Assembly: GCF_002024805.1 (NCBI RefSeq)
Contig: NZ_CP014337.1
Coordinates: 1,302,001-1,366,000 of the forward strand
Reading direction: 5' to 3'
DNA: 64,000 nucleotides
Source: Elizabethkingia bruuniana
Lineage (GTDB): Bacteria > Bacteroidota > Bacteroidia > Flavobacteriales > Weeksellaceae
Position 1 is the first letter of the stretch; each line of letters opens with the position of its first letter. The position numbers and the translations under genes were made by a program. The notes under the pieces are model-generated. The model worked only from the letters and a program-made list of their open reading frames with translations, did no database searches and was not told where the DNA came from. Positions 49,817 through 58,884 of this stretch are shown piece after piece.

Positions 49817-52800
49817 ATGTTAAACAACATCATTCATTTTTCAATAAAAAATAAGTTGGTAATAGGATTATTTACCCTGGCATTAATTTGCTGGGGTTCC
49901 TATTCCGTTACCAAACTTCCTATTGATGCAACGCCCGATATTACAGACAATCAGGTAATGGTAATCACAGTATCGCCCACATTGGCAGCGCAGGAAGTAG
50001 AACAGCTCGTAACCTTTCCGGTAGAGCAAACAATGGTAAGTATTCCCGGCATAAAAGATATGCGTTCTTTTTCTCGCTTTGGTCTTTCCATAGTTACAAT
50101 TGTCTTTGAAGAAAAAGTAGACATTTATTGGGGAAGACAACAAGTTCAGGAGCGGTTGACCTTGGCTGCTAAAAACATACCCGAAGGTGTCGGTGTTCCT
50201 GAAATGGCACCGCTTACCACAGGTTTAGGCGAAATTTACCAATACGTCATCCATCCTAAAAAAGGATATGAAGACAAATACGATGCTACCGAATTAAGAA
50301 CTATTCAGGATTGGATTATTAAAAGACAACTTTTAGGAACACCGGGAGTAGCAGAAGTAAGCGGGTTTGGCGGATTTGTAAAACAGTATGAAATAGCCAT
50401 AGAGCCAGACAGGCTCGCCAGCCAAAACATCAATATATCCGATATTTTCACCGCTTTAGAAAAGAATAATCAAAACACTGGTGGTGCTTATATCGATAAA
50501 GGCCCAAATGCTTTCTTTATTCGAAGCGAAGGTTTGGTAAAGAATATTGAGGAAATTAAAAAAATCGTAGTTAAAAACGAAGGGGGCATTCCTGTTTTGT
50601 TAAGGGATGTGGCAGATGTCCGTTTCGGAAATGGGGCAAGATATGGGGCAGCAACAAGAAATGCGCAGGGAGAAACCGTTACCGGAATTGTGATGATGCT
50701 AAAAGGTGCCAACTCTTCTGAAGTAATTACCAATGTAAAAGCAAAGATTGAAGAAATTCAAAAAAGTTTGCCCGAAGGTGTAGAGATAGAGCCGTTTCTT
50801 GACAGGAAAAAATTAGTAGATGGCGCCATATCAACAGTATCAACCAACTTGGTAGAAGGTGCTTTAATTGTAATTTTTGTTTTGATACTTTTCCTTGGTA
50901 ATCTGCGTGGCGGTCTTGTGGTAGCCTCGGTTATTCCATTGGCAATGCTGTTTGCCATAGCGATGATGAACCTTTTTGGCGTATCCGGAAACCTAATGAG
51001 CCTTGGTGCCATCGATTTCGGAATTATTGTCGACGGAACGGTAATCATTGTAGAAGCAGTACTACACCGAATAACAACCAGCAAAAACCGGTACGGCGGA
51101 GTAGAAAAACTTACACAAGAACAAATGGATGAAGAAGTGTTTCAGTCTTCAACCAAAATTCGTTCGGCAGCAGCATTTGGAGAAATCATCATTCTTATTG
51201 TTTACCTACCGTTACTGGCATTGGTAGGTGTAGAAGGCAAGATGTTTACACCAATGGCGCAAACCGTTTCATTTGCTATTATGGGCGCATTCCTATTGTC
51301 ATTCACTTATGTTCCGATGATGTCTGCATTAGTCCTCAGCAAAAAGACCACGCACAAAGACAACTTTTCGGATAAAATGATGAGAGCCATTCAAAGAGTG
51401 TACAGCCCCATCATTGAAGGAGCAATGAAACGAAAGCTGTTGGTAATATCTATTGCCGTGGCAATGTTTGTTATAACCCTTTTTGCATTCAACAGAATGG
51501 GCGGAGAATTTATACCCCAATTAGATGAGGGTGACTTTGCAGTAGAAACAAGAGTTCCCGTGGGCAGTTCCATTAACCAGATGATAGATGTATCCCAAAA
51601 AGCGCAAGATATTTTACTGAAAAATTATCCCGAAGTAAAGCAGGTAGTGAATAAGATAGGTTCGGGAGAAATCCCTACAGACCCAATGCCGATTGAAGCC
51701 GGTGATATGGTCGTTGTTTTAAAACCTAAAAAAGAATGGACAAGCGCAGCAGATAGAGAAGAATTGATTGATAAAATGCAACAATCACTTGCTGTTATTC
51801 CCAATGCTACTTTCAGCTTTCAACAGCCTATACAAATGCGTTTTAATGAGTTGCTAACCGGAGCTAAGCAAGATGTTGTCTTGAAAATTTATGGAGAAGA
51901 CCTGGATGTACTTTCAGATTTGGCTTCTGATGTAGGAAAGAAAATAAAATCCGTTGAAGGTGTAGAAGATTTGTATGTTGAAGAAATCACAGGATTGCCA
52001 CAAATAAGCATCCAATTCGACAGAGATAAAATAGCACAATACGGTATGAACGTAGAAGATGTAAACAGTGCCATTGAAACAGGATTTGCGGGAAAAACTG
52101 CAGGCTTGCTGTACGAAGGAGAAAGAAGATTTGATGTAGTGGTAAGATTAGACAGCGCATCAAGAGCCGACATTACAGATGTACAAAACCTATTTGTAAG
52201 TACACCAACAGGACAGCAGATACCTTTAAGCGAAGTCGCCAATATTTCCTATAAACCGGGTCCTGTACAAATACAGAGAGATAATGCCAAAAGACGTATT
52301 ACGCTTGGTTTCAATGTTCGTAACCGCGATGTAAAAAGCATTGTGAATGATATACAGGACATCGTTGCAGCCAAAGTAAAAATGCCGGCAGGTTATCATA
52401 TTACTTACGGCGGACAGTTCAAAAATCTGGAAGAAGCCAATGCAAGACTTGCCGTAGCCTTACCGGTAGCGCTATTGCTTATTTTGCTATTGCTCTATTT
52501 TACATTCCGTTCTGTGAAGCAAGGTTTGCTGATTTTTACAGCTATTCCGCTTTCAGCTATAGGTGGTGTATTTGCATTGCTGATAAGAGATATGCCTTTT
52601 AGTATTTCTGCTGGTGTAGGATTTATTGCGCTATTTGGCGTAGCGGTATTGAACGGTATTGTACTCATTGCAGAATTTAACCGATTGGCAAAAGAAGGCG
52701 TTACCGATATTTATGAGCGAGTGCGCATTGGCACAAAAGTGAGGTTAAGACCCGTATTAATGACGGCAATGGTGGCATCATTAGGTTTTCTTCCGATGGC

Positions 52801-54211
52801 TATTTCTTCCTCATCAGGTGCAGAAGTACAACGTCCTTTAGCAACCGTGGTTATTGGCGGGCTGATAACTGCAACAGCGCTTACCTTACTGGTGCTTCCG
52901 GTGCTCTATATCTATTTTACAAAATCAACATTCAAAATGAAAAAGAATAAAACATTACCAACGGCAATATTGCTCTTAGGTTTTTTATGCTTTTCATCTA
53001 CACTGAAAGCGCAGGTATCTTCTGGAACAAACACAAGAGTATTGACCTTACAGCAATCTATTGATGAAGCCGTAAAAAACAACAACAGCATAAGGATTGC
53101 CGAATACAACATCAATGTTCAAAAAGCTTTGAAAAAAGGAAGCGTAACCATTCCAAAAACTGAGCTTTCTTACACACAGGGCGTTGTAAGCAACCCAACC
53201 ATTAATGATAATCTCATTAACGTGACCCAACGCTTTGACTTTCCTACACTGTACAGCAACCAGTCAAAACTGGCACAAGAAAAGATAATCAGCACAGAAA
53301 AATACAAAGCCGTTTCGGAAAATGAATTGATAGAAAATGTGAAGCTGGCGTATTTGCAATACCAGTATGTTCTGGAAAAAGGAAAACTCATTGCAGCGTT
53401 AGACAGTATTTACAGCAATCTGAGCAAAGCAAGTGATGCAAGATACAGAACGGGAGAAAGTACCAATCTTGAAAAAATGACCTCTTCCGTTCAGTTAAAA
53501 CAAATTCAAAATGAACTTGAAAAAAACAATGCCGATGTGAAAATTGCCAAACAACAATTGCAAACTTTACTGAATACCACAGATGATATCAGCATTGCAG
53601 AAACCAACCTTACGGCTAAAGAATTACTATTAACTATCGAAAACTTTTCTGCAAATAACAATCCCATTATTGGATACCTGCAACAAGAAGTAAACGTAAG
53701 CCAGCAGGAAATACAGGTTGAAAAGAGTAAAATGTTGCCCGAAATTATTTTGGGTTATAGCGCTCAGACTTATAAAGGAATGCAGACCATCAATGGTATT
53801 GACAGGACTTATACCGGAAAAGACAGGTTTAGCTTTTTTCAAATTGGTATTGGCATTCCATTGTTTCCGGGAGGTTATAAATCAAAAATTAATGCAGCAA
53901 AAATTAACCGGGAAATTGCAGCAACACAGGTGGAGCTGAATAAAACCAACCTCAATGGTCAGTTAAAAGAATTGGAACAGCAATATGCCAAACTTCAGAA
54001 TGAGCTGAATTATTATCAGCAACAAGCTCTGCCACAAGCCAATTTAATCATCAGCAATTCCGAAAAAAGTTTTAAAAGCGGTGAGGTTTCCTATGCCCAG
54101 CATTTGCAAAATTTAACGCTGGCAAATAACATTCGTACCGCTTACGTAGAAAGCCTGTACAATTTCAATAAGGCAATTATCGCCATTGAAACACTTTCCG
54201 GCAATAAATAA
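49817..54211 (+). CDS. CzcA-type heavy-metal RND pump fused to a TolC-like outer-membrane channel
   Basis: A 1464-residue fusion. Residues 1-1040 are a complete HME-RND pump. The TM4 motif DFGIIVDGTVIIVEA (about 399-413) carries the acidic residues of the CzcA group (Zn, Co, Cd, Ni) and not the Met pattern of copper CusA. Residue 1041 is a Met (ATG 52937) that starts a signal-peptide-like stretch (MKKNKTLPTAILLLGFLCF, then SSTLKAQ). After that, a full TolC/CzcC-like channel (1065-1464) has the helix pairs ARYRTGESTNLEKM and KSFKSGEVSYAQHL. The cell thus makes pump and channel from one frame, perhaps cut at the internal signal. It exports metal together with the next gene. Confidence 0.9.
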   Translation: MLNNIIHFSIKNKLVIGLFTLALICWGSYSVTKLPIDATPDITDNQVMVITVSPTLAAQEVEQLVTFPVEQTMVSIPGIKDMRSFSRFGLSIVTIVFEEKVDIYWGRQQVQERLTLAAKNIPEGVGVPEMAPLTTGLGEIYQYVIHPKKGYEDKYDATELRTIQDWIIKRQLLGTPGVAEVSGFGGFVKQYEIAIEPDRLASQNINISDIFTALEKNNQNTGGAYIDKGPNAFFIRSEGLVKNIEEIKKIVVKNEGGIPVLLRDVADVRFGNGARYGAATRNAQGETVTGIVMMLKGANSSEVITNVKAKIEEIQKSLPEGVEIEPFLDRKKLVDGAISTVSTNLVEGALIVIFVLILFLGNLRGGLVVASVIPLAMLFAIAMMNLFGVSGNLMSLGAIDFGIIVDGTVIIVEAVLHRITTSKNRYGGVEKLTQEQMDEEVFQSSTKIRSAAAFGEIIILIVYLPLLALVGVEGKMFTPMAQTVSFAIMGAFLLSFTYVPMMSALVLSKKTTHKDNFSDKMMRAIQRVYSPIIEGAMKRKLLVISIAVAMFVITLFAFNRMGGEFIPQLDEGDFAVETRVPVGSSINQMIDVSQKAQDILLKNYPEVKQVVNKIGSGEIPTDPMPIEAGDMVVVLKPKKEWTSAADREELIDKMQQSLAVIPNATFSFQQPIQMRFNELLTGAKQDVVLKIYGEDLDVLSDLASDVGKKIKSVEGVEDLYVEEITGLPQISIQFDRDKIAQYGMNVEDVNSAIETGFAGKTAGLLYEGERRFDVVVRLDSASRADITDVQNLFVSTPTGQQIPLSEVANISYKPGPVQIQRDNAKRRITLGFNVRNRDVKSIVNDIQDIVAAKVKMPAGYHITYGGQFKNLEEANARLAVALPVALLLILLLLYFTFRSVKQGLLIFTAIPLSAIGGVFALLIRDMPFSISAGVGFIALFGVAVLNGIVLIAEFNRLAKEGVTDIYERVRIGTKVRLRPVLMTAMVASLGFLPMAISSSSGAEVQRPLATVVIGGLITATALTLLVLPVLYIYFTKSTFKMKKNKTLPTAILLLGFLCFSSTLKAQVSSGTNTRVLTLQQSIDEAVKNNNSIRIAEYNINVQKALKKGSVTIPKTELSYTQGVVSNPTINDNLINVTQRFDFPTLYSNQSKLAQEKIISTEKYKAVSENELIENVKLAYLQYQYVLEKGKLIAALDSIYSNLSKASDARYRTGESTNLEKMTSSVQLKQIQNELEKNNADVKIAKQQLQTLLNTTDDISIAETNLTAKELLLTIENFSANNNPIIGYLQQEVNVSQQEIQVEKSKMLPEIILGYSAQTYKGMQTINGIDRTYTGKDRFSFFQIGIGIPLFPGGYKSKINAAKINREIAATQVELNKTNLNGQLKELEQQYAKLQNELNYYQQQALPQANLIISNSEKSFKSGEVSYAQHLQNLTLANNIRTAYVESLYNFNKAIIAIETLSGNK

Positions 54212-54231
54212 TCATTAAAAAAATTAGAAAA

Positions 54232-55419
54232 ATGAATAGTTCGTTCAAAAAATACATTCCCTTTTTACTAATCGTAGTAATTACGGTGTTATCCTGTAAA
54301 GACCAAAAAGAAACAGCTACAGAACAGGCAGTTACAGAGAACAAAACCGATACTGCATCCCAAGTAAAACAAATAACATTTACGCCAGACCAGTACAAAT
54401 TATCGGATATACAAACGGGTACTATAGAACTGCGAAACCTAAGCAATATCATCAAACTAACGGGTGCAATTGAAGCCGAACCCAACAGTGTAGCCACCGT
54501 ATCTGCACCTTTAGGCGGTTACATCAAATCAGCAGGTTTATTACCCGGGCAATTTGTAAAAAAAGGGCAACAATTAGCCACACTCGAAAACCCTGAATTT
54601 ATTTCCATACAACAGGAGTATTTAGAAAGCATTGGCAGGTTAGAATACCTATCGCAGGAATACAAAAGACAACAGGATTTAAGAAATGAGGATATAAATG
54701 CAGCAAAAACCTACCAGCAGGTAAGTTCCGACTTCAAAGTAATGAAAGCCCGCATCTCAGGATTAGAGCAGCAAATGGCTTTGATTGGCATCAGTACTGC
54801 TTCTCTTAAAAGGAGCAATAAAATTTCGAGAACAGCGGGCATTTATGCACCCATATCAGGTTACATAAAAAACAGCAATACCAATATCGGAAAATACGCA
54901 TCGCCTACCGATATCCTATTTGAAATTACAGATACCAATGACCTACATCTTGCTTTAAATGCCTTTGAGAAAGATTTAGGCAAAATTCAGGTAGGGCAAA
55001 CCGTTAGGTTTTCACTATCCAATGAAAATGATTACAAGCACACCGGAAAAGTATTTTTGGTTGGGCAGGCTGCAGACGATAAAAAGATGATACCCGTACA
55101 TTGCCATTTTACTAAAGATGTAAAACTACTGCCGGGAATGTATGTAAAAGCGTGGGTAGAAACCGGAACAGATGAAAAAAATGCAGTGCCGAATGATGCA
55201 CTTGTACAGTTAGAAGGAGTGGATTATATTATTGCGCAGACCAATGAAGGCAAAAACGGTTATACTTTTCAATTAATACAAGTTGCCAAAGGCATAGAAC
55301 AAGAAGGTTACACGGGCATAGAATTACCATCAACAGCAAATCCTCAACAAATAAAAATAGTTACCAAAAATGCGTACACTATTTTATCAGCGATTAAAAA
55401 TGCCGAAGAAGAGGAATAG
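54232..55419 (+). CDS. RND periplasmic adaptor (membrane fusion protein, CzcB/CusB-type)
   Basis: A 395-residue lipoprotein adaptor. Lipobox VITVLSC (about Cys22). The barrel-sandwich half reads GAIEAEPNSVATVSAPLGGYI, followed by LLPGQFVKKGQQLATLENPEF. A helical hairpin (about 120-180) and the second lipoyl half with RTAGIYAPISGYIKNSNTNIGKYASP follow. It should link the pump to the channel part. Start 20 bp after the RND fusion. The lack of the long His/Met N-terminus of CusB again points to divalent metals. Confidence 0.9.
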   Translation: MNSSFKKYIPFLLIVVITVLSCKDQKETATEQAVTENKTDTASQVKQITFTPDQYKLSDIQTGTIELRNLSNIIKLTGAIEAEPNSVATVSAPLGGYIKSAGLLPGQFVKKGQQLATLENPEFISIQQEYLESIGRLEYLSQEYKRQQDLRNEDINAAKTYQQVSSDFKVMKARISGLEQQMALIGISTASLKRSNKISRTAGIYAPISGYIKNSNTNIGKYASPTDILFEITDTNDLHLALNAFEKDLGKIQVGQTVRFSLSNENDYKHTGKVFLVGQAADDKKMIPVHCHFTKDVKLLPGMYVKAWVETGTDEKNAVPNDALVQLEGVDYIIAQTNEGKNGYTFQLIQVAKGIEQEGYTGIELPSTANPQQIKIVTKNAYTILSAIKNAEEEE

Positions 55420-55449
55420 TTAAGATTTGCCCCAAATAGAAGTTAAAAT

Positions 55450-55773
55450 ATGTCCCTATTTATATTACAAAACATTATCCACTATACGCTGCATTTTTTC
55501 TTTCCAGGGTTAGTTGCTTTTGTATTTTTTAAAAAGGAATGGAAAACGGTTTGGATAATTTTATTATCAACGATGCTTGTTGACATTGACCATCTGTTTG
55601 CCGAACCAATATTTGATCCAAACAGATGCAGTGTAGGATTTCACTTTCTGCATTCATATTACGCTATAGTGCTGTATGTTTTGTTGTTCCTATTTGGAAA
55701 CAAAATAATAAGAATTATTGCCCTTGGTTTATTGCTGCATATGGTAGCCGATTTTCAGGACTGTTTGTGGTAG
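55450..55773 (+). CDS. DUF6122 membrane protein
   Basis: A 107-residue inner-membrane protein with three or four hydrophobic segments. HYTLHFFFPGLVAFVFF, then TMLVDIDHLFAEPIFDPNRCSVGFHFLHS and a final LLLHMVADFQDCLW. The DIDHLF and H-rich segment is the DUF6122 pattern and looks like a metal-dependent membrane hydrolase remnant (weak inference). It is 30 bp after the adaptor gene, so it belongs to the operon. Confidence 0.75.
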   Translation: MSLFILQNIIHYTLHFFFPGLVAFVFFKKEWKTVWIILLSTMLVDIDHLFAEPIFDPNRCSVGFHFLHSYYAIVLYVLLFLFGNKIIRIIALGLLLHMVADFQDCLW

Positions 55774-55802
55774 TGAACGATTAATAACAAAAATTTTAAG
55801 AA

Positions 55803-56684
55803 ATGCTTTTAAACAAAAAAATATCTATTTCATACTTTGTTAAGCAAGTAAAATGGCAAATATTCTTTGTAGTTACCTTTGCTCTAACCATTGGTTTTCT
55901 GCATTTAACCCCTGTACTGGCAGATATTGCAATACCATTTAGCATATTGGCTCTTTTAGGAACTATTGTTTCTATTTTACTTGCCTTTAGAACCTCACAG
56001 TCTTATGAAAGATGGTGGGAGGCGAGGATTGTTTGGGGAGCTATCGTTAATGACTCTCGAATACTTACAAGGCAATTGAACCAATTTCTATCGACTAAAG
56101 AAAAAGAAGAAATTAAAATCTTTGCTCAACGGCAAATTGTATGGGTGTATGCTCTGGGCGAAACCTTGAGGAAAGTAGGATTTTCTTCAAAAGTCGAAGC
56201 GTATATTAATTTTCATAAAATTAGTGCTGTCAATATTCCAAACGCTATTCTTGATGAGCATTCTAAACAAATGGGTTTTTTAGCAGAACAAAGAAAAATT
56301 TCGGAGTTTCAGCAACTGCAACTAAACGAAACAATTACTAAGCTATGTGATAGTATGGGGAAATGTGAACGCATAAAAAACACGGTATTCCCAAGAGCGT
56401 ACAGCCTGCTATTACATACATTAATCTACGTTTTTACCATCTTGGTGCCATTCGGATTAGAGCATTCGCAGTTTACTATACAAATTATACTGTCAATACT
56501 TATTCCTATAATGTTTATTGCCATAGAAAAAACCGCCATAATGATGCAAGACCCATTTGAGAATACACCTGTTGATACTCCGATGACATCGCTGGCTTTA
56601 ACCATAGAAATCAATATCAAGCAAATGATTGGTGAAGACGAAATACCCCAAAAGAAAGACAATGAGCTTTATTTTGAAATGTAG
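55803..56684 (+). CDS. bestrophin-family ion channel (RFP-TM)
   Basis: A 293-residue inner-membrane protein. Typical are the first membrane segments (FVVTFALTIGFLHLTPVLAD, then IPFSILALLGTIVSILLAFRT), the motif FRTSQSYERWWEARIVWGAIVNDSR, and the late FENTPVDTPMTSLALTIEIN. Bacterial bestrophins are homopentameric channels, some cation-selective and some for anions. The place at the end of a metal operon may mean ion or charge balance, but this is inference. Confidence 0.9.
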   Translation: MLLNKKISISYFVKQVKWQIFFVVTFALTIGFLHLTPVLADIAIPFSILALLGTIVSILLAFRTSQSYERWWEARIVWGAIVNDSRILTRQLNQFLSTKEKEEIKIFAQRQIVWVYALGETLRKVGFSSKVEAYINFHKISAVNIPNAILDEHSKQMGFLAEQRKISEFQQLQLNETITKLCDSMGKCERIKNTVFPRAYSLLLHTLIYVFTILVPFGLEHSQFTIQIILSILIPIMFIAIEKTAIMMQDPFENTPVDTPMTSLALTIEINIKQMIGEDEIPQKKDNELYFEM

Positions 56685-56749
56685 TGGTACTTAAGTTTTT
56701 ATTATCAAACCTGTGTATCTGTCGTACAGAAATCAAAATTAAATAGACA

Positions 56750-57979
56750 ATGAATAAAATAATTAAACCAATTATAGAACCCTTCAAATCTCTGAGGAAT
56801 GCTACTTTTGCAAAGCTATATTTCGCCCAAATCGCAAGCCTTTTGGGTGATGCTTTTACTTGGCTCGGTTTGGCTTTGCTTACCTACCAAATGAGCCCTA
56901 AAAACGCAGCGGCAATATTAGCATCAGCCCTTACTTTAAGGGTAACAGCCTATATTCTCTTTTCGCCTTTTGCAGGTGTTGTATCAGAAAGATTTCAACG
57001 AAAGCAGATACTGCTCGTTACACAGGTGGCAAGAATGACAATCGTATGTGCGTTACCATTCGTTAATGCCGAATGGCAATTATATGGGTTGATATTTGCC
57101 TTGAATGTATTTGCAGCATTTTTTACACCAACTTATAGGGCAATTATTCCACAGATAGTTGAAAAAGAAATTTACAGAGAAGCCAATGGTTTATCAATGG
57201 CAACATTTCAGTTATTGAGTGTTTTCGGACCCGCACTGGCAGGGATTTTCGCAGTATGGATGGGTGCTACACAAATATTTTTCATAAATGGTGCAACTCT
57301 TTTCGTTGCTATACTTATAATACTTACTATTCCCAAAGGAACATTGCAAAAAGGTGTAAATAATGAGAATACAGCATCTAAAAATACGTGGAATGAAGTA
57401 TTAAAAGGCATTCGATTACTATTCGGTAACAAAATTGTTCGTTTCGCTTTAAGCATCGAGTTTATATCAGCTATTGCAGGAGCTATCATCTTAGTAAATA
57501 CAATAGGTTTGGTTAAAAATTCCTTGAAATTGGATGACCAACATTACGGTTGGATAATGTCAATTTTTGGCGTGGGTGCAGCTATTACCGCATTCTTATT
57601 GGGAAGTTTAGACAAATCGAAAAGTAGAAGTGTATCCCTAATAAGCGGTGCAATGTTACTAGGTATAGCCATTAGTTTTGCTAATTTTTTACCATACAAC
57701 GGAGTAATGTTTTTATGGGTTTTGGCAGGTATCGGTCAAACATTAGCAGATATGCCGTCCGAAACCCTAATCGGCGAAAATATTGAAGCCAAAGACCACG
57801 GCAAAGTATATGGTGCTCATTTCGCATTTTCCCATTTATGGTGGGCAATAGCCTATCCCATTGCAGGATTTTTAGGTACACAGTTTCCCGGTCGGGAGTT
57901 TTTGTATGGCGGTATTGCCACAATTATTTTAGCGATTGCAGCTATTCTGCTGATTAGAAAACCACAGGTAAAACAATAA
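56750..57979 (+). CDS. MFS transporter (EntS-like)
   Basis: A 409-residue inner-membrane protein with about 12 hydrophobic segments. The N-terminus LRNATFAKLYFAQIASLLGDAFTWLGLALLTYQ and the loop GVVSERFQRKQILLVTQ are the EntS/MFS_3 pattern. These are proton-driven exporters of siderophores, drugs or metal-complexes. It lies 65 bp after the bestrophin gene, on the same strand, so it may be the last gene of the cargo operon. Substrate unknown. Confidence 0.87.
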   Translation: MNKIIKPIIEPFKSLRNATFAKLYFAQIASLLGDAFTWLGLALLTYQMSPKNAAAILASALTLRVTAYILFSPFAGVVSERFQRKQILLVTQVARMTIVCALPFVNAEWQLYGLIFALNVFAAFFTPTYRAIIPQIVEKEIYREANGLSMATFQLLSVFGPALAGIFAVWMGATQIFFINGATLFVAILIILTIPKGTLQKGVNNENTASKNTWNEVLKGIRLLFGNKIVRFALSIEFISAIAGAIILVNTIGLVKNSLKLDDQHYGWIMSIFGVGAAITAFLLGSLDKSKSRSVSLISGAMLLGIAISFANFLPYNGVMFLWVLAGIGQTLADMPSETLIGENIEAKDHGKVYGAHFAFSHLWWAIAYPIAGFLGTQFPGREFLYGGIATIILAIAAILLIRKPQVKQ

Positions 57980-58048
57980 AAATGGCTTAATGAAAATAAT
58001 TAGGACATTTATTAATTAGCCCAGATATTAATCCCAAAAGATAAATAT

Positions 58049-58870
58049 ATGACTAAATTCTTCAATGAAACGTTGCATAAACTAGAAACTGAAATCACAG
58101 AAATTGAAGCGGAAAGCTGTTTTCAAAAAGTTGAAGCAATCATCAACCTTATTGTAAATTCTTTGTCCGAATTAAAGGAGTATGTCCTGAAAAATGAATT
58201 CCAAGATAAAGAGGAAGAAATCCGCTTTTTCAAATATCAGAAACCTGTAATTGTTGCCAAGCTTATTTTTTACAACGCCATCTATAAAATCGAAACCAAA
58301 AGACCCTACGGTGCAAAACTCATTAAAAAATACTTAAATATAGAATTAAGGAAATTGAAAAGATTTTTTGAAAGTAATCTTGAATTTTATAAATACTATC
58401 GAACCAACAATACCTACATTGATGAAAAAATTTTTGTACGTGGCAAATATGATATTAAGCTAAGTTTAGATACTTTTTATTTTCAGGCAGACCATACCTT
58501 TTCGACTTCTCACGATTATAAAGTTGCAAAAATTATTGCCAATGACCAGCTTCAAATTTACATCGAAAACCAACTTCATAAAGCAACAAACGAAGAAAAA
58601 TCAACCGATTTGCCCACACTAAATTGGACTGCCAGTAAAACGGCGTTGATAGAACTAATTTATGCTTTGCATTCCCAAGCTGTTTTTGAAGGTGGAAACA
58701 TAGATCTAAAAGTGATAGCCAAAACATTTGGACAAACTTTTAATATAGATTTAGGCGATTTTTACCACACTTACATCGAACTGAAAAGCCGCAAAATCAA
58801 CCGTACAAAATTCCTTGATAACCTTAAAGAAAGTCTTCTGAAAAAAATGGACGAACAAGACGAAATGTAA
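58049..58870 (+). CDS. rteC: RteC-family regulator
   Basis: A 273-residue soluble protein with the RteC layout: charged helical start (MTKFFNETLHKLETEITEIEAES), the middle FKYQKPVIVAKLIFYNAIYKIE, and a C-terminal helix-turn-helix-like region with LPTLNWTASKTALIELIYALHSQ and the winged tail LKVIAKTFGQTF...IYHTYIELKSRK-type (as DFYHTYIELKSRKINRTKFLDNL). In CTnDOT, RteC turns on excision genes. Here no rteA/rteB was seen in the window. It converges with the giant helicase gene (14 bp gap). Confidence 0.87.
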   Translation: MTKFFNETLHKLETEITEIEAESCFQKVEAIINLIVNSLSELKEYVLKNEFQDKEEEIRFFKYQKPVIVAKLIFYNAIYKIETKRPYGAKLIKKYLNIELRKLKRFFESNLEFYKYYRTNNTYIDEKIFVRGKYDIKLSLDTFYFQADHTFSTSHDYKVAKIIANDQLQIYIENQLHKATNEEKSTDLPTLNWTASKTALIELIYALHSQAVFEGGNIDLKVIAKTFGQTFNIDLGDFYHTYIELKSRKINRTKFLDNLKESLLKKMDEQDEM

Positions 58871-58884
58871 ACGGTTTGATATTT

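Noticed and set aside
49817-54211. Copper/silver efflux (CusA) as the substrate call
   Set aside because: The TM4 motif is DFGIIVDG with acidic residues, the divalent-metal CzcA type, and CusB-like Met clusters are missing in the adaptor.
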